From NCBI RefSeq assembly GCF_000967245.1, contig NZ_KQ033877.1:389660-453659 (forward strand): a stretch of DNA of 64,000 nt. The letters run 5' to 3'. Below are positions 1 to 10,404 of this stretch, in pieces. The notes under the pieces are model-generated. The model was not told where the DNA came from. It did no database searches and worked only from the letters and a program-made list of their open reading frames with translations. Numbering within the stretch: the first letter of the stretch is position 1; the number at the start of each line of letters is the position of its first letter. Both the position numbers and the translations under genes were made by a program. This DNA is from Bombilactobacillus mellis (GTDB taxonomy: Bacteria > Bacillota > Bacilli > Lactobacillales > Lactobacillaceae).

Positions 1-195
1 CCAATTCCATTACCTACTGAACGGGCTTTATACACAGTTATCAGTTCACCACATAAATTTAAAGATTCACGTGAACAGTTTGAAATCCGGACCCATAAGC
101 GTCTAATTGACATTATAAATCCATCACCAAAGACAGTTGATTCATTAATGAAGTTAGATCTGCCAAGCGGTGTTGATATTGAAATCAAATTATAA
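1..195 (+). CDS. rpsJ: 30S ribosomal protein S10, 3' end only
   Basis: The first 64 codons plus stop read as the C-terminal two thirds of ribosomal protein S10, including the conserved stretch around RTHKRLIDI and the ending VDIEIKL. The 5' end lies outside the window. S10 is a 30S head protein that also acts as NusE in antitermination. Its position directly ahead of rplC is the canonical start of the S10 operon, so any operon promoter lies upstream of the window. Confidence 0.96.
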   Translation, partial: PIPLPTERALYTVISSPHKFKDSREQFEIRTHKRLIDIINPSPKTVDSLMKLDLPSGVDIEIKL

Positions 196-235
196 TTTTT
201 ATTAACAATTAAAATCAATTAATGGAGGTGTGATC

Positions 236-940
236 ATGACCAGAAAAGGAATTCTTGGCAAAAAAGTTGGAATGACACAGTTGTTCACTGACAAAGGCGA
301 ACTGATTCCAGTAACTGTGATTCAAGCAACGCCCAATATTGTGATGCAGCTTAAAACTAAAGAAAATGATGGTTATGAAGCTGTGCAATTAGGCTTTGAA
401 GATCGTCGTGAAGTTCTAACTAATAAGCCTCAACAAGGTCATGCAAAAAAAGCCGATACAACTCCCAAACATTATCTGCGCGAATTTCGTGATGTAAACT
501 TGGGTGATTATAAAGTCGGTGACGAAGTAAAAGTAGATACATTTACCAGTGGCGATGTAGTGGATGTGACTGGAATTACTAAGGGCCATGGTTTCCAAGG
601 CAATATTAAACGTTTTGGACAATCACGGGGTCCGGAAACACACGGTTCTCGCTACCATAGAATCCCAGGTTCAATGGGTACGATCATTAATCGCGTTTTC
701 AAAGGCAAAATGTTACCTGGTAGAATGGGTGGCAACCAAGTTACTACTCAAAACCTTGTTATTGTTAAGGTTGATACCGAAAACAATCTATTGATGATTC
801 GTGGAAATGTTCCTGGTGCAAACAAATCTTTAATTAAAATTCAAACAACTCTTAAAGGTATTAAGGGTAAAAAGAATATTGGTTCAATAATTTCAGATAC
901 AACAGCTTCTGCACAAGAAGCCGAAGCTACAGAAAAATAG
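236..940 (+). CDS. rplC: 50S ribosomal protein L3
   Basis: L3 of the large subunit, 234 residues, which organises the 3' end of 23S rRNA near the peptidyl transferase centre. The N-terminus [15 protein letters not shown] and the central [12 protein letters not shown] loop are diagnostic. A GTG six bases upstream (230) is in frame, but GGAGG at 224-228 is correctly spaced only for ATG 236, so that start is chosen. The protein is longer than the usual roughly 209 residues because of an acidic, Ser/Ala/Glu-rich C-terminal tail of about 25 residues. It lies in the S10 operon, 19 bases before rplD. Confidence 0.97.
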   Translation: MTRKGILGKKVGMTQLFTDKGELIPVTVIQATPNIVMQLKTKENDGYEAVQLGFEDRREVLTNKPQQGHAKKADTTPKHYLREFRDVNLGDYKVGDEVKVDTFTSGDVVDVTGITKGHGFQGNIKRFGQSRGPETHGSRYHRIPGSMGTIINRVFKGKMLPGRMGGNQVTTQNLVIVKVDTENNLLMIRGNVPGANKSLIKIQTTLKGIKGKKNIGSIISDTTASAQEAEATEK

Positions 941-959
941 GAAAGGAGGCAATTAGTTA

Positions 960-1583
960 ATGACACAATTAGATGTATATCAACAAACTGGTACTAAAAA
1001 TGGTACAACTGAAGTGAAAGCGGAAGTCTTTGGGATTGAACCTAATAACCATGTTGTTGCCGATGCGGTGATTATGCAACAAGCCTCTTTACGTCGTGGA
1101 ACTCATGCAGTTAAGAACCGCTCAGCTGTTCGTGGCGGTGGTCGTAAACCATGGCGGCAAAAGGGAACTGGTCGTGCGCGTCAAGGTTCTATCAGAGCTC
1201 CACAATGGCGCGGTGGTGGTGTCGTTTTTGGACCAACACCAAGATCATATGCTTATAAATTGCCCCGTAAAGTGGCGCGTTTGGCATTGAAATCTGTTTT
1301 ATCACAAAAAGTTGCTGATCAAGAAATGATCGTTGTTGACAGTTTGGATTTTGATAAGCCAAGCACTAAAACTTTTAAACAGTTATTGGATAAATTAGAA
1401 GCCAAGGGTCGTACTTTGGTGGTTGTTGAATCCGGTAATGATAATGCAATTTTATCGGCTCGTAATATTGATAAAGTTAAAGCAATTACTGTAGAAAATG
1501 TTAATGTTTTAGATGTAATTAATAATCAGCAAATGATTGTTACTCAAAAAGCATTAGCCAAAATTGAGGAGGCGCTTGGATAA
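960..1583 (+). CDS. rplD: 50S ribosomal protein L4
   Basis: L4, 207 residues, a 23S rRNA-binding protein whose long loop lines the exit tunnel. The basic loop around residues 50-80, with [18 protein letters not shown], is clearly visible and is the family hallmark. AAAGGAGG lies just upstream of ATG 960. The stop codon overlaps the rplW ATG by one base (TAATG), so translation of the two genes is probably coupled. In E. coli L4 represses this operon; no such leader can be judged here because the operon start is outside the window. Confidence 0.97.
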   Translation: MTQLDVYQQTGTKNGTTEVKAEVFGIEPNNHVVADAVIMQQASLRRGTHAVKNRSAVRGGGRKPWRQKGTGRARQGSIRAPQWRGGGVVFGPTPRSYAYKLPRKVARLALKSVLSQKVADQEMIVVDSLDFDKPSTKTFKQLLDKLEAKGRTLVVVESGNDNAILSARNIDKVKAITVENVNVLDVINNQQMIVTQKALAKIEEALG

Positions 1584-1870
1584 TGGCAGCACAAGATATC
1601 ATTTTACGTCCTGTAATCACGGAAGCTTCCATGGCAGATATGGATGATAAAAAGTACGTTTTTGATGTTGCAGTTAATGCTAACAAAATTCAAGTTCGCC
1701 AAGCTATTGAAGAATTATTTGATGTAAAAGTAGCAAAAGTCAACATCATGAATGTTAAACCCAAAAAAAAGCGTGTAGGACGCTATGTTGGGAAAACTAA
1801 TAAAAGACGTAAAGCAATTATTAAATTAACTGAAGATTCTAAGGAAATAAAGATTTTCGAAAACGAATAA
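1583..1870 (+). CDS. rplW: 50S ribosomal protein L23
   Basis: L23, 95 residues, at the tunnel exit, where SRP and trigger factor dock. The sequence opens with the typical ILRPVITE motif and carries the basic KPKKKRVGR segment near residues 60-70. The start overlaps the rplD stop by one base. A GAGGAGG sequence in the last codons of rplD serves as its ribosome-binding site. Length and order are normal for the family. Confidence 0.96.
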   Translation: MAAQDIILRPVITEASMADMDDKKYVFDVAVNANKIQVRQAIEELFDVKVAKVNIMNVKPKKKRVGRYVGKTNKRRKAIIKLTEDSKEIKIFENE

Positions 1871-1891
1871 TAAAATAGGAGGTAAAAAAGC

Positions 1892-2731
1892 GTGGGTATT
1901 GTTAAATATAAACCGACTACAAACGGACGTCGGAATATGACCGCTTCTGATTTTGCTGAAATCACAAAAACAAAACCGGAAAAGACCTTGCTTGAATCCC
2001 AAAAACGCATTGCTGGACGTAATTCTTATGGTCAGATTACTGTTCGTCATCGTGGTGGTGGTCATAAGCAAAAGTACCGTATGATCGACTTTAAGCGTAA
2101 TAAAGATGATGTAGTAGCAACAGTTAAGGCAATTGAATATGATCCCAACCGTTCTGCTAACATTGCATTATTACATTATGATGACGGTGTTAAGTCTTAT
2201 ATTTTGGCTCCTAAAGGGTTAGAAGTAGGTCAAAAAATTCAATCTGGCGTTAATGCTGATATTAAAGTCGGCAATGCATTGCCTTTAGCCAACATTCCTG
2301 TAGGTACAGTTATTCATAATATTGAGATGAAACCTGGCAAAGGTGGACAATTAGTTCGTTCAGCTGGAACCTCTGCTCAAGTTTTGGGCCGTGATGGTAA
2401 ATACACTTTGGTGCGCCTGGCTTCTGGTGAAGTACGGATGATCTTATCTGCTGCACGGGCCAGCATTGGAGCAGTTGGTAATGAACAACATGAATTAATT
2501 AATATTGGTAAAGCTGGTCGTAAGCGTTGGATGGGAATTCGTCCTACCGTTCGTGGTTCCGTAATGAACCCTAATGATCACCCGCATGGTGGTGGTGAAG
2601 GGAAAGCACCAGTCGGACATCCATCTCCAATGTCACCTTGGGGTAAGAAGACTCTTGGTAAGAAGACCCGTTCTAAACGTGCTCAATCTGAGAAGTTTAT
2701 CGTACGTCATCGTAAGAATAAGAGAAAATAA
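1892..2731 (+). CDS. rplB: 50S ribosomal protein L2
   Basis: L2, 279 residues, a primary 23S rRNA binder needed for subunit association and peptidyl transferase assembly. The start is GTG 1892 behind TAGGAGGT. The N-terminal SH3-like RNA-binding part contains [16 protein letters not shown]. The C-terminal part has the highly conserved [12 protein letters not shown] motif with the functional histidine, followed by a basic tail ending RHRKNKRK. Length matches the bacterial norm. Confidence 0.97.
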   Translation: MGIVKYKPTTNGRRNMTASDFAEITKTKPEKTLLESQKRIAGRNSYGQITVRHRGGGHKQKYRMIDFKRNKDDVVATVKAIEYDPNRSANIALLHYDDGVKSYILAPKGLEVGQKIQSGVNADIKVGNALPLANIPVGTVIHNIEMKPGKGGQLVRSAGTSAQVLGRDGKYTLVRLASGEVRMILSAARASIGAVGNEQHELINIGKAGRKRWMGIRPTVRGSVMNPNDHPHGGGEGKAPVGHPSPMSPWGKKTLGKKTRSKRAQSEKFIVRHRKNKRK

Positions 2732-2767
2732 TTTTTTGTAAAAGATAACAAAAAAGGAGGTTGTCTG

Positions 2768-3046
2768 ATGAGTCGTAGTTTGAAAAAGGGACCGTTTGCT
2801 GATGCTCATTTGATGAAAAAGATTGAAGCACAAGCTGACCAAGAAAAGAAATCAGTCATTAAAACTTGGTCACGGCGTTCTACTATTTTTCCTAGCTTCG
2901 TAGGTTATACAATTGCTGTTTACAATGGAAGAAAGCACGTCCCGGTTTATATACAAGAAGACATGGTCGGTCATAAATTGGGTGAATTCGTACCGACACG
3001 GACATTCCACGGTCACAGTAAAGATGATAAGAAAACTGGAGCATAG
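2768..3046 (+). CDS. rpsS: 30S ribosomal protein S19
   Basis: S19, 92 residues, a 30S head protein pairing with S13. It begins [10 protein letters not shown] and contains [22 protein letters not shown] and the ending [12 protein letters not shown], all family-typical. AAAGGAGG at about 2753-2760 precedes ATG 2768. It sits between rplB and rplV as in other Firmicutes. Confidence 0.97.
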   Translation: MSRSLKKGPFADAHLMKKIEAQADQEKKSVIKTWSRRSTIFPSFVGYTIAVYNGRKHVPVYIQEDMVGHKLGEFVPTRTFHGHSKDDKKTGA

Positions 3047-3063
3047 AAAGGAGAGATTACACG

Positions 3064-3414
3064 ATGGCAGAACAAATAACCAGTGCATCAGCTACTGCTA
3101 AGACAGTTCGAATCGCGCCTCGTAAGGCTCGCCTTGTCCTAGAGCTTATTAAAGGCAAGAGTGCTGCTGAAGCTATGGCAATTTTGCAATTTACACCGCG
3201 TTCAGGTTCACCAATTGTTGCTAAAGTGTTAAAATCAGCAATTGCCAATGCTGAACATAACTATGATTTGGATTCGCAAAGCTTAGTAGTCAGTGAGGCT
3301 TACGTTAATGAAGGACCAACCTTGAAGCGTTTCCGCCCACGGGCCAAAGGTTCAGCATCACCAATCAATAAACGTACCAGCCATATTACGATTGTTGTAT
3401 CAGAAGAAGAATAA
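3064..3414 (+). CDS. rplV: 50S ribosomal protein L22
   Basis: L22, 116 residues, whose beta hairpin reaches into the exit tunnel. The N-terminal helix region with [17 protein letters not shown] and the C-terminal hairpin [18 protein letters not shown] are visible. ATG 3064 follows AAAGGAGAG. In this hairpin, macrolide-resistance changes are known in other species; nothing unusual stands out here. Confidence 0.96.
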   Translation: MAEQITSASATAKTVRIAPRKARLVLELIKGKSAAEAMAILQFTPRSGSPIVAKVLKSAIANAEHNYDLDSQSLVVSEAYVNEGPTLKRFRPRAKGSASPINKRTSHITIVVSEEE

Positions 3415-3435
3415 ATTTCATAAGGAGGGAAAAAC

Positions 3436-4119
3436 GTGGGTCAGAAAATTAATCCTATCGGATTTCGTCTTGGCATTGTTCGTGATTGGGATGCTAAGTG
3501 GTACGCTGATAAAAAGGATTTTTCAAAATTTTTACTAGAAGATATTAAAATTCGCCGTTTTATTGAAAAAAGATTAGCTAACGCTTCAGTTTCCAGAATT
3601 GAAATTGAACGTGCAGCCAAAAAAATCAATGTCTCAATTCATACTGCAAAGCCAGGAATGGTCATTGGTAAAGGCGGATCAGAAGTTGAAAAGTTACGTA
3701 AAGAAATCAACTCTTTAACAGGCAAAAACATTCACATTAACATTGTGGAAATTAAAAAGCCAGATTTAGATGCTAAATTAGTCGGTGAAAGTATGGCTCG
3801 ACAACTAGAAGCTCGTATTGCTTTTCGTCGGGTTCAAAGACAGGCTACACAACGTTCCATGCGTGCCGGTGCTAAGGGTGTGAAAACTCAAGTTTCAGGT
3901 CGTTTAAATGGTGCGGATATGGCTCGAGTGGAATGGCATACTGAAGGAACTGTGCCGTTGCATACTTTGCGTGCTGATATTGACTATGCATGGGTTGAAG
4001 CTGCTACAACTTATGGTAATTTGGGTGTAAAAACTTGGATCTACCGTGGAGAAGTTTTACCTGACAAACCGAGAGTCAATAATCGCCGTAACAATAATGG
4101 AGCGAAAGGAGGAAACTAA
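3436..4119 (+). CDS. rpsC: 30S ribosomal protein S3
   Basis: S3, 227 residues, at the mRNA entry channel. GTG 3436 follows AAGGAGGG. The N-terminus [13 protein letters not shown] and the KH-type RNA-binding segment with [12 protein letters not shown] (about residues 75-90) are clear, followed by the C-terminal S3 domain. The extreme C-terminus is Asn/Arg-rich ([14 protein letters not shown]), a common low-complexity end in lactobacilli. It lies 3 bases before rplP. Confidence 0.97.
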   Translation: MGQKINPIGFRLGIVRDWDAKWYADKKDFSKFLLEDIKIRRFIEKRLANASVSRIEIERAAKKINVSIHTAKPGMVIGKGGSEVEKLRKEINSLTGKNIHINIVEIKKPDLDAKLVGESMARQLEARIAFRRVQRQATQRSMRAGAKGVKTQVSGRLNGADMARVEWHTEGTVPLHTLRADIDYAWVEAATTYGNLGVKTWIYRGEVLPDKPRVNNRRNNNGAKGGN

Positions 4120-4122
4120 TCA

Positions 4123-4557
4123 ATGTTAGTACCTAAGCGTGTAAAACACCGCCGTGAATTTCGTGGTAAAATGCGTGGTGCAGCGAAGGGCGGCCGCGAA
4201 GTAGCTTTTGGTGAATACGGCTTACAAGCCTTGGAATCTCATTGGATTACTAATCGCCAAATTGAAGCTGCCCGGATTGCAATGACTCGTTATATGAAAC
4301 GTGGCGGTAAAGTTTGGATCAAGATTTTTCCTCATAAATCCTATACTGCTAAAGGTGTTGGAGTCCGGATGGGTTCTGGTAAAGGTGCCCCAGCTGGATG
4401 GGTTGCTGCCGTTAAACGTGAAAAAATCATGTTTGAAGTTGGCGGTGTTTCCGAAGAAGTCGCTCGTGAGGCTTTGAGGCTTGCATCCAACAAACTACCG
4501 ATTAAAACCAAGTTTGTTAAGCGTGAGGAAGTAGGTGGCGAATCTGATGAAAACTAG
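4123..4557 (+). CDS. rplP: 50S ribosomal protein L16
   Basis: L16, 144 residues, located at the A-site/peptidyl-transferase side of the 50S subunit. It begins [15 protein letters not shown] and has the conserved [28 protein letters not shown] region split over residues 56-82. AAAGGAGG in the final codons of rpsC is its ribosome-binding site. Its 3' end overlaps rpmC by 11 bases. Confidence 0.97.
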   Translation: MLVPKRVKHRREFRGKMRGAAKGGREVAFGEYGLQALESHWITNRQIEAARIAMTRYMKRGGKVWIKIFPHKSYTAKGVGVRMGSGKGAPAGWVAAVKREKIMFEVGGVSEEVAREALRLASNKLPIKTKFVKREEVGGESDEN

Positions 4558-4744
4558 TGAAATTAGACAATTAACCACTGCTCAAATGCATGATAAAGAA
4601 AAGCAATACAAAGAAGAACTTTTTAATCTTCATTTTCAACAGGCAACTGGGCAATTAGAAAATACTGCAAGAATTAAAAAAGTTCGGAAAAATATTGCCC
4701 GCATTAAGACAGTATTGCATCAGCAGGAATTAGAGAGTAAATAA
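4547..4744 (+). CDS. rpmC: 50S ribosomal protein L29
   Basis: L29, 65 residues, two long helices at the tunnel exit beside L23. A GTG at 4535 is in frame, but the family starts at [10 protein letters not shown], so ATG 4547 is chosen; GTAGGTGG at 4531-4538 is its ribosome-binding site. The hallmark segment [11 protein letters not shown] is present near residue 37. The start lies inside the last codons of rplP, implying coupled translation. Confidence 0.95.
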   Translation: MKTSEIRQLTTAQMHDKEKQYKEELFNLHFQQATGQLENTARIKKVRKNIARIKTVLHQQELESK

Positions 4745-4761
4745 GAAAGGAGCGAAACTAA

Positions 4762-5037
4762 TTGAGCACAACAGATAATACTCGTAATCATCGTAAGGTA
4801 TATCAAGGACGTGTAGTTTCTGACAAGATGGATAAAACTATTACTGTTTCTGTAGAAACTTACAAGACACATCCTGTTTACGGCAAACGCTTCAGATACT
4901 CCAAGAAATTTTATGCTCAAGACGATAAAAATGAAGCTAATGTTGGCGATATTGTTCGAATTATGGAGACTCGTCCGTTATCCCGTTTGAAACGGTTTCG
5001 TCTATTAGAAATTGTTCAGAAGGGTGTTAGGGTTTAG
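4762..5037 (+). CDS. rpsQ: 30S ribosomal protein S17
   Basis: S17, 91 residues, an OB-fold 16S rRNA-binding protein of the 30S body. TTG 4762 is the start, behind AAAGGAGCG. The motif [17 protein letters not shown] and the ending [15 protein letters not shown] are typical. It follows rpmC in the spc-proximal part of the cluster. Confidence 0.95.
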   Translation: MSTTDNTRNHRKVYQGRVVSDKMDKTITVSVETYKTHPVYGKRFRYSKKFYAQDDKNEANVGDIVRIMETRPLSRLKRFRLLEIVQKGVRV

Positions 5038-5078
5038 GCTCTATTTATCCATAAAAACTATGAGAGGAGGATCCAATC

Positions 5079-5447
5079 TTGATTCAACAAGAAACCCGTC
5101 TTCGTGTAGCTGATAACTCAGGAGCACGAGAAATTTTAACCATTAAAGTCTTAGGTGGTTCAGGTCGCAAGGTCGCTAGTGTTGGTGACATCATTGTTGC
5201 AACTGTTAAACAAGCAACACCAGGTGGCGTTGTCAAAAAAGGTGACGTGGTCAAGGCAGTTATTGTGCGTACAGTTGCTCGCTCCCATCGTCCTGATGGC
5301 TCCTACATTAGATTTGATGATAATGCTGCTGTAATTATTAATGCTGACAAGACTCCTAAAGGTACACGTATTTTTGGACCTGTAGCGCGGGAGTTACGTG
5401 ATAATAACTTTATGAAGATTGTTTCATTAGCACCAGAAGTATTATAA
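5079..5447 (+). CDS. rplN: 50S ribosomal protein L14
   Basis: L14, 122 residues, forms intersubunit bridges with 16S rRNA. TTG 5079 is used, six bases after GAGGAGGATC. The N-terminus [15 protein letters not shown] and the C-terminal [20 protein letters not shown] are near-invariant family features. Full length. Confidence 0.97.
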   Translation: MIQQETRLRVADNSGAREILTIKVLGGSGRKVASVGDIIVATVKQATPGGVVKKGDVVKAVIVRTVARSHRPDGSYIRFDDNAAVIINADKTPKGTRIFGPVARELRDNNFMKIVSLAPEVL

Positions 5448-5477
5448 TTTGGAAGCTTAAAAGGAGGTGCTCGAACA

Positions 5478-5750
5478 GTGTTTGTCAAAACTGGCGATAA
5501 TGTTCAAGTCATTGCGGGAAAAGACAAGGGTAAGACTGGAACTGTTGTTCAAGCTTTCCCTAAAACCAATAAGGTAACTGTTAAGGGTGTTAATATGATT
5601 AAAAAGCATCAAAAACCTTCCCAAACAGAACCTAATGGTGGCATTAAAGATGTAGAAGCTCCACTTGATGCATCTAATGTTAAAGTTGTTAGTGCTGCTG
5701 AGGAAGCTGCAACTAAAAAATCAACCAAAACAGAAGATAAAGAGAAATAA
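5478..5750 (+). CDS. rplX: 50S ribosomal protein L24
   Basis: L24, 90 residues, an assembly-initiating 23S binder with a KOW motif near the N-terminus ([19 protein letters not shown]). GTG 5478 follows AAAGGAGGT. It is about ten residues shorter than many homologues: the usual C-terminal part is replaced by a charged Ala/Lys/Thr/Glu-rich tail (about residues 72-90). Confidence 0.94.
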   Translation: MFVKTGDNVQVIAGKDKGKTGTVVQAFPKTNKVTVKGVNMIKKHQKPSQTEPNGGIKDVEAPLDASNVKVVSAAEEAATKKSTKTEDKEK

Positions 5751-5769
5751 GTAGGAAAGGAGGTTCTTA

Positions 5770-6318
5770 GTGAAAATGGATAATGCTTTGCACACTAAGT
5801 ATGTTAAAGAAATTGTTCCTAGTTTAGTTAAGAAATTTGACTATTCATCAGTTATGCAAGTACCTCATATTGAAAAAATCGTTTTGAATATGGGAGTTGG
5901 AGATGCTGTTTCAAACTCCAAAAATTTAGATAGTGCTGTTGAAGAATTAACACTTATCTCTGGCCAAAAACCGTTAATTACTAAGGCTAAAAAGTCTATT
6001 GCCGGTTTTCGCTTACGTGAAGGAATGGCCATTGGTGCTAAAGTTACTTTACGTGGTCAGCGGATGTATGATTTTTTGGATAAGTTAATCAATGTTTCCT
6101 TACCTCGAGTAAGAGATTTTCACGGTGTAAGTGCTCGTGCATTTGATGGTCGGGGCAACTATACTTTAGGAATTAAAGAACAATTGATTTTCCCAGAAAT
6201 AGATTATGATAAAGTTAATAAAGTACGCGGTCTTGATGTGGTTATTGTTACCACTGCTGCTACTGATGAAGAAGCTAAAGAATTATTAACTCAAATTGGA
6301 ATGCCGTTTGCTAAATAA
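5770..6318 (+). CDS. rplE: 50S ribosomal protein L5
   Basis: L5, 182 residues, binds 5S rRNA and contacts the P-site tRNA. The hallmark [13 protein letters not shown] is near residues 35-48 and [19 protein letters not shown] near 115. GTG 5770 lies six bases after GGAGG (5759-5763); ATG 5776 is an in-frame alternative with poorer spacing. Full length. Confidence 0.96.
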   Translation: MKMDNALHTKYVKEIVPSLVKKFDYSSVMQVPHIEKIVLNMGVGDAVSNSKNLDSAVEELTLISGQKPLITKAKKSIAGFRLREGMAIGAKVTLRGQRMYDFLDKLINVSLPRVRDFHGVSARAFDGRGNYTLGIKEQLIFPEIDYDKVNKVRGLDVVIVTTAATDEEAKELLTQIGMPFAK

Positions 6319-6335
6319 ATTAGGAGGTCAAGCTA

Positions 6336-6521
6336 TTGGCTAAGAAATCACAAATTGCTCGCAATCATCGTCCAGCAAAGTTTTCATCTCAAGCTTACAC
6401 ACGTTGTGAACGCTGCGGTCGTCCCCGTTCAGTTTATCGTGAGTTTAGACTTTGCCGTATTTGCCTTCGTGAATTAGCACATAAGGGTCAAATTCCTGGT
6501 ATGAGAAAAGCTAGCTGGTAA
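6336..6521 (+). CDS. rpsN: 30S ribosomal protein S14, zinc-binding type
   Basis: S14 type Z, 61 residues, in the 30S head. Four cysteines (CERCG and CRIC) form the zinc ribbon, marking the short C+ form usual in Gram-positives. TTG 6336 follows TAGGAGGTC. Some relatives also keep a zinc-independent paralogue elsewhere; none is seen in this window. Confidence 0.96.
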   Translation: MAKKSQIARNHRPAKFSSQAYTRCERCGRPRSVYREFRLCRICLRELAHKGQIPGMRKASW

Positions 6522-6545
6522 AAATTTTAAATAGGAGGTCAGCAA

Positions 6546-6944
6546 ATGTCTATGACAGATCCAATTGCGGATTATTTAACTCGGATTCGCAATGCGAATA
6601 TGGTACGTCATGCTTCAGTTGAAGTTCCAGCTTCTAACATGAAGAAGAGTATTTCAGAAATCCTCAAACGTGAGGGCTTTATTCGTGATTATGAAGTAAT
6701 TGACGATCATAAACAAGGTATGATCAAGATTTACTTGAAATATAGTAAAGATAACGAACGTGTAATCTCAGGCTTGAAGAAAATTTCTAAACCAGGTTTA
6801 CGTAGTTATGTTAAGGCTGATGCAGTCCCGAAAGTCTTAAATGGCTTGGGTATCGCCATCCTCTCCACTTCTGAAGGTGTAATTACTGATAAGGAAGCAC
6901 GGGCTAAGGACGTTGGCGGCGAAGTTATTGCTTACGTTTGGTAA
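6546..6944 (+). CDS. rpsH: 30S ribosomal protein S8
   Basis: S8, 132 residues, binds helix 21 of 16S rRNA. It contains [14 protein letters not shown] at the N-terminus and [15 protein letters not shown] with [10 protein letters not shown] at the C-terminus. ATG 6546 follows TAGGAGGT; ATG 6552 is a less well spaced alternative. In E. coli S8 represses the spc operon, but no S8-like element was recognised around rplE here. Confidence 0.96.
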   Translation: MSMTDPIADYLTRIRNANMVRHASVEVPASNMKKSISEILKREGFIRDYEVIDDHKQGMIKIYLKYSKDNERVISGLKKISKPGLRSYVKADAVPKVLNGLGIAILSTSEGVITDKEARAKDVGGEVIAYVW

Positions 6945-6975
6945 TTCAAATCATGAATAAGGAGGTGCGTCTAGT

Positions 6976-7512
6976 ATGAGTCGTATCGGAAATAAACTTA
7001 TTGATTTACCAGAGGGTGTCACTGTTACGGTAGATGAAGATAATCATAATGTGACAGTTAAGGGCCCCAAGGGTGAATTAACAAGACAAGTTAGTCCTAA
7101 AATTAAGATTACACAAGACAGTAATCAATTGAAATTTGAACGTGATAACGACAACGATAAAGCTATTCATGGAACTACAAGAGCTAATGTGAATAACATG
7201 GTCGTCGGCGTTACTACTGGCTTTAAAAAGAGTTTGGAATTAGTCGGGGTTGGTTATCGTGCCCAAAAGAAGGGTACTACCTTAATTTTGAATGTTGGTT
7301 ACTCTAACCCTGTGGAAATAACTACTCCAGATAACATTGACGTTGATGTACCTTCCAATACAGAAATTAATGTTAGTGGTATCAGCAAGCAAGCAGTTGG
7401 TCAATTTGCTGCTGAAATTCGTGATGTTCGGCCACCTGAACCTTATAAGGGCAAGGGTATTAAATACGCTGATGAACATGTTCGTCGTAAAGAAGGTAAG
7501 ACTGGTAAATAA
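6976..7512 (+). CDS. rplF: 50S ribosomal protein L6
   Basis: L6, 178 residues, near the GTPase-associated centre. Opening MSRIGNKLI and the C-terminal hallmark [16 protein letters not shown] are present. ATG 6976 follows AAGGAGGTG with normal spacing. Full length and in the standard rpsH-rplF-rplR order. Confidence 0.97.
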   Translation: MSRIGNKLIDLPEGVTVTVDEDNHNVTVKGPKGELTRQVSPKIKITQDSNQLKFERDNDNDKAIHGTTRANVNNMVVGVTTGFKKSLELVGVGYRAQKKGTTLILNVGYSNPVEITTPDNIDVDVPSNTEINVSGISKQAVGQFAAEIRDVRPPEPYKGKGIKYADEHVRRKEGKTGK

Positions 7513-7547
7513 GCCGGTTAACTGATTAAATTTATGAGGTGAAAATT

Positions 7548-7904
7548 GTGATTACAAAACCAGATAGAAATAAAATCCGGATTAAACGTCATGCACGTGT
7601 CCGCAATAAAATTTCTGGTACTGCTGAGCGCCCACGCTTAAATGTCTTTCGTTCTAATAAAAACATCTACGCTCAAGTAATTGATGACGTAGCGGGTGTC
7701 ACGCTTGCAAGTGCCTCAACTTTGGATAAAGAAATTACTGCTACTAATAAGACTGAACAAGCCAGTGCAGTGGGCAAAATGATTGCGCAAAGAGCAATTG
7801 CTGCTGGTAAAGAAAATGTTATTTTCGATCGGGGCGGTTATATTTATCAAGGGCGTGTTCAAGCCCTAGCTGAAGCTGCTCGGGAAAATGGATTAAAATT
7901 TTAG
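7548..7904 (+). CDS. rplR: 50S ribosomal protein L18
   Basis: L18, 118 residues, delivers 5S rRNA to the 50S subunit. An in-frame GTG at 7539 overlaps the Shine-Dalgarno GAGGTG (7536-7541), so GTG 7548, six bases downstream, is taken as the start, giving the family-like N-terminus MITKPDRN. The segments [12 protein letters not shown] and [11 protein letters not shown] are typical, as is the ending ARENGLKF. Confidence 0.95.
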   Translation: MITKPDRNKIRIKRHARVRNKISGTAERPRLNVFRSNKNIYAQVIDDVAGVTLASASTLDKEITATNKTEQASAVGKMIAQRAIAAGKENVIFDRGGYIYQGRVQALAEAARENGLKF

Positions 7905-7922
7905 AAAGGAGGAATAAAACTT

Positions 7923-8423
7923 ATGGCTTTTGTAGATCCATCTCAATTAGAATTGGAAGACCGTTTGGTGGCTATTAATCGTATCACTAAAGTTGTTAAG
8001 GGTGGTCGCCGCATGCGCTTTGCTGCTATTGTTGTGGTAGGTGATAAAAATGGTCACGTTGGCTTAGGAACAGGTAAAGCACAAGAAGTTCCGGAAGCTA
8101 TCCGCAAGGGTGTTGACAATGCGCAAAAGAATTTAATTGAAGTACCGAAAGTCGGTACAACTATTCCTCATGAAATCATCGGTGAATTTGGTGCCGGCCG
8201 CGTGCTGTTAAAACCAGCTGTTGCTGGTTCTGGAATTGCTGCTGGTGATTCTGTACGTGCCGTAATGGAATTAGCCGGAATTGATGATATTACGACTAAA
8301 TCTTTAGGCCGTAATACACCAATTAATATGATTCGTGCTACAATTGATGGTTTATCAAAATTGAAAACATCACAAGAAATTGCTGCTTTACGCGGTATTT
8401 CAATAGAAGATTTACAAGGTTAG
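7923..8423 (+). CDS. rpsE: 30S ribosomal protein S5
   Basis: S5, 166 residues, at the mRNA entry and decoding region. The N-terminal dsRNA-binding-like half has [21 protein letters not shown] (split here as residues 14-35) and the C-terminal half has the [10 protein letters not shown] and [10 protein letters not shown] segments. ATG 7923 follows AAAGGAGG. Full length. Confidence 0.97.
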   Translation: MAFVDPSQLELEDRLVAINRITKVVKGGRRMRFAAIVVVGDKNGHVGLGTGKAQEVPEAIRKGVDNAQKNLIEVPKVGTTIPHEIIGEFGAGRVLLKPAVAGSGIAAGDSVRAVMELAGIDDITTKSLGRNTPINMIRATIDGLSKLKTSQEIAALRGISIEDLQG

Positions 8424-8434
8424 GAGAGTGTACA

Positions 8435-8620
8435 ATGGCTAATAAAATTAAAATTACTTTAAAGCGTAGTGTTGCACACCGAATTCCCGCTCAACGTAAA
8501 GTTGCTAAAGAATTGGGCCTTGGCCGGATAAATAGTTCTGTTGTTAAGCCGGATAACGCGGCCATTCGTGGTGCTGTTTTGAAGATTGCTCATTTAGTTG
8601 ATGTTGAAGAAGTAAAATAA
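8435..8620 (+). CDS. rpmD: 50S ribosomal protein L30
   Basis: L30, 61 residues, a small 50S protein contacting domains II and V of 23S rRNA. The sequence [12 protein letters not shown] and the motif [15 protein letters not shown] are family-like. ATG 8435 follows TAGGAGAGT. It occurs between rpsE and rplO as expected. Confidence 0.95.
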   Translation: MANKIKITLKRSVAHRIPAQRKVAKELGLGRINSSVVKPDNAAIRGAVLKIAHLVDVEEVK

Positions 8621-8643
8621 GACAAAGAGGAGGTGCCCTGAAA

Positions 8644-9084
8644 GTGAAATTGCATGAATTACAAACAAGTCCTGGATCTCGTCGTCCCCGTAAACGCGTT
8701 GGTCGTGGTACTTCATCTGGTTACGGCAAAACTGCCGGTCGTGGACAAAAAGGCCAATTAGCACGTAGTGGTGGTAAAACTCGCCTTGGTTTTGAAGGTG
8801 GACAAATGCCTTTATTCCGGCGTATGCCTAAGAGAGGCTTTAATAACATTAATCGTAAAGAATATGCTATTATTAACCTTGATGATTTAAATCAATTTCG
8901 TGCCGGCAGTGAAGTTAATGCACGGGTTTTGCTGGAAGCCGGTGTTATTAAGAAAGAATTGTCCGGTATTAAGTTGTTAGCTAATGGTGAATTAAAGAAG
9001 AAATTGACTGTTAAAGTAAATAAAGTATCAAAGGCTGCTAAAGAAGCCGTTGAAGCTGCGGGTGGAACAATCGAGGTGATTTAA
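8644..9084 (+). CDS. rplO: 50S ribosomal protein L15
   Basis: L15, 146 residues, a late-assembly 50S protein. The glycine/arginine-rich N-terminal extension ([19 protein letters not shown]) and the [18 protein letters not shown] region are diagnostic. GTG 8644 follows GAGGAGGTG. Its last base is the first base of the secY ATG (TAATG), so secY translation is coupled to it. Confidence 0.96.
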   Translation: MKLHELQTSPGSRRPRKRVGRGTSSGYGKTAGRGQKGQLARSGGKTRLGFEGGQMPLFRRMPKRGFNNINRKEYAIINLDDLNQFRAGSEVNARVLLEAGVIKKELSGIKLLANGELKKKLTVKVNKVSKAAKEAVEAAGGTIEVI

Positions 9085-10379
9085 TGCTAGGAACACTGAG
9101 GAATGCTCTCAAGGTTAAAGAAATAAGAAAGAAAATCTTTTTCACATTATTTATTTTGGCTATTTATCGTTTGGGAGCACAGATTGCAGTTCCAGGTATT
9201 AATATTTCTGCAATGGAAAAACTTAGTTCTACAGGTTTAATTCCATTACTAGATACTGTTAGTGGTGGCGGTTTGGCTAATTACTCTATTTTTTCGATGG
9301 GGGTTTCCCCTTATATTACTGCCCAAATCGTTATTCAACTTCTGCAAACTGACATTGTTCCTAAGTTTGTTGAGTGGAGCAAACAAGGTGAAGTTGGTCG
9401 CAGAAAATTAAATCAAGTTACTCGTTATTTGACAATTGTTTTAGCATTTGTGCAATCAATCGGAATCACTGCTGGTTTTAATGCCCTTAGTGGAATGGGG
9501 TTGGTTTCTAAACCTAGTGTCCAAACTTTCATTACTCTAGGGATTATTATGACCGGTGGTTCAATGCTGCTCACTTGGATGGGTGAACAGATTACTGATA
9601 AGGGTATCGGTAATGGTGTTTCGATGATTATCTTTGCTGGTATTGTAGCGCGGTTACCTCAAGGACTTTATCAGTTAATACGTGAACAAGTTGTTAGTGC
9701 CAAAGGTAATGAAATTTGGTTAAACATTCTTTTCATTGTTATTATTCTTGTTTTAGTTCTGTTAGTAACACAATTTACCACCTATGTACAGCAGGCCAAT
9801 CGTAAAGTGCCAATTCAATATACTCGCCGTGCTACTAGTGGTGGTTCTGAAAGTTATTTACCATTAAAAGTTAATGTAGCGGGTGTTATTCCTGTTATCT
9901 TTGCCAGTTCGTTGATTGTTACACCGGCGACTATTTTAACTGCTTTTCAAAAATCGCATGCCGGTGATACTTGGTTCCAAGTTTTGCAAAACGTCTTTAG
10001 TTTACAAACAACAACAGGAGCGTTAGTTTATACTGCTTTAATTGTTTTGTTTACTTTCTTTTATGCCTTTGTTCAAGTTAATCCCGAAAAATTAGCTGAA
10101 AACTTACAAAAGCAGGGAGCTTATATCCCAGGTATCTGGCCTGGAAATGAAACAATTAAGTATGTCTCAGGTCTATTATTACGTCTATCAACTGTCGGTT
10201 CTGTATTCTTAGGTTTAATTGCTTTATTACCACAATTAGCAACTAATATCTTTGGTCTGCCCCAATCAATTGGTTTGGGCGGAACGAGTTTATTAATTGT
10301 TGTCGGGGTAGCAATTGAAGCTAATCGCCAATTAGAAGGACTATTAATGAAGCGGGAATATGTCGGCTTCATTCGGTAA
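9084..10379 (+). CDS. secY: Protein translocase subunit SecY
   Basis: SecY, 431 residues, the ten-helix channel of the Sec translocon in the cytoplasmic membrane. The first cytoplasmic segment RNALKVKEIRKKIFFTL, the plug-region glycines after TM1, and the cytoplasmic loop with RKVPIQYTRR are recognisable, as is the ending LLMKREYVGFIR. It is coupled to rplO by a one-base overlap. SecE of the same complex is encoded at 39924; this is the housekeeping SecY rather than an accessory SecY2, as judged by its ribosomal-operon location. Confidence 0.97.
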   Translation: MLGTLRNALKVKEIRKKIFFTLFILAIYRLGAQIAVPGINISAMEKLSSTGLIPLLDTVSGGGLANYSIFSMGVSPYITAQIVIQLLQTDIVPKFVEWSKQGEVGRRKLNQVTRYLTIVLAFVQSIGITAGFNALSGMGLVSKPSVQTFITLGIIMTGGSMLLTWMGEQITDKGIGNGVSMIIFAGIVARLPQGLYQLIREQVVSAKGNEIWLNILFIVIILVLVLLVTQFTTYVQQANRKVPIQYTRRATSGGSESYLPLKVNVAGVIPVIFASSLIVTPATILTAFQKSHAGDTWFQVLQNVFSLQTTTGALVYTALIVLFTFFYAFVQVNPEKLAENLQKQGAYIPGIWPGNETIKYVSGLLLRLSTVGSVFLGLIALLPQLATNIFGLPQSIGLGGTSLLIVVGVAIEANRQLEGLLMKREYVGFIR

Positions 10380-10404
10380 TAGTAGAAAATGAGGAGATGT
10401 TAGT

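Noticed and set aside
10121-10372. An 83-codon minus-strand frame inside secY
   Set aside because: It is the antisense shadow of conserved SecY codons and has no start signals.
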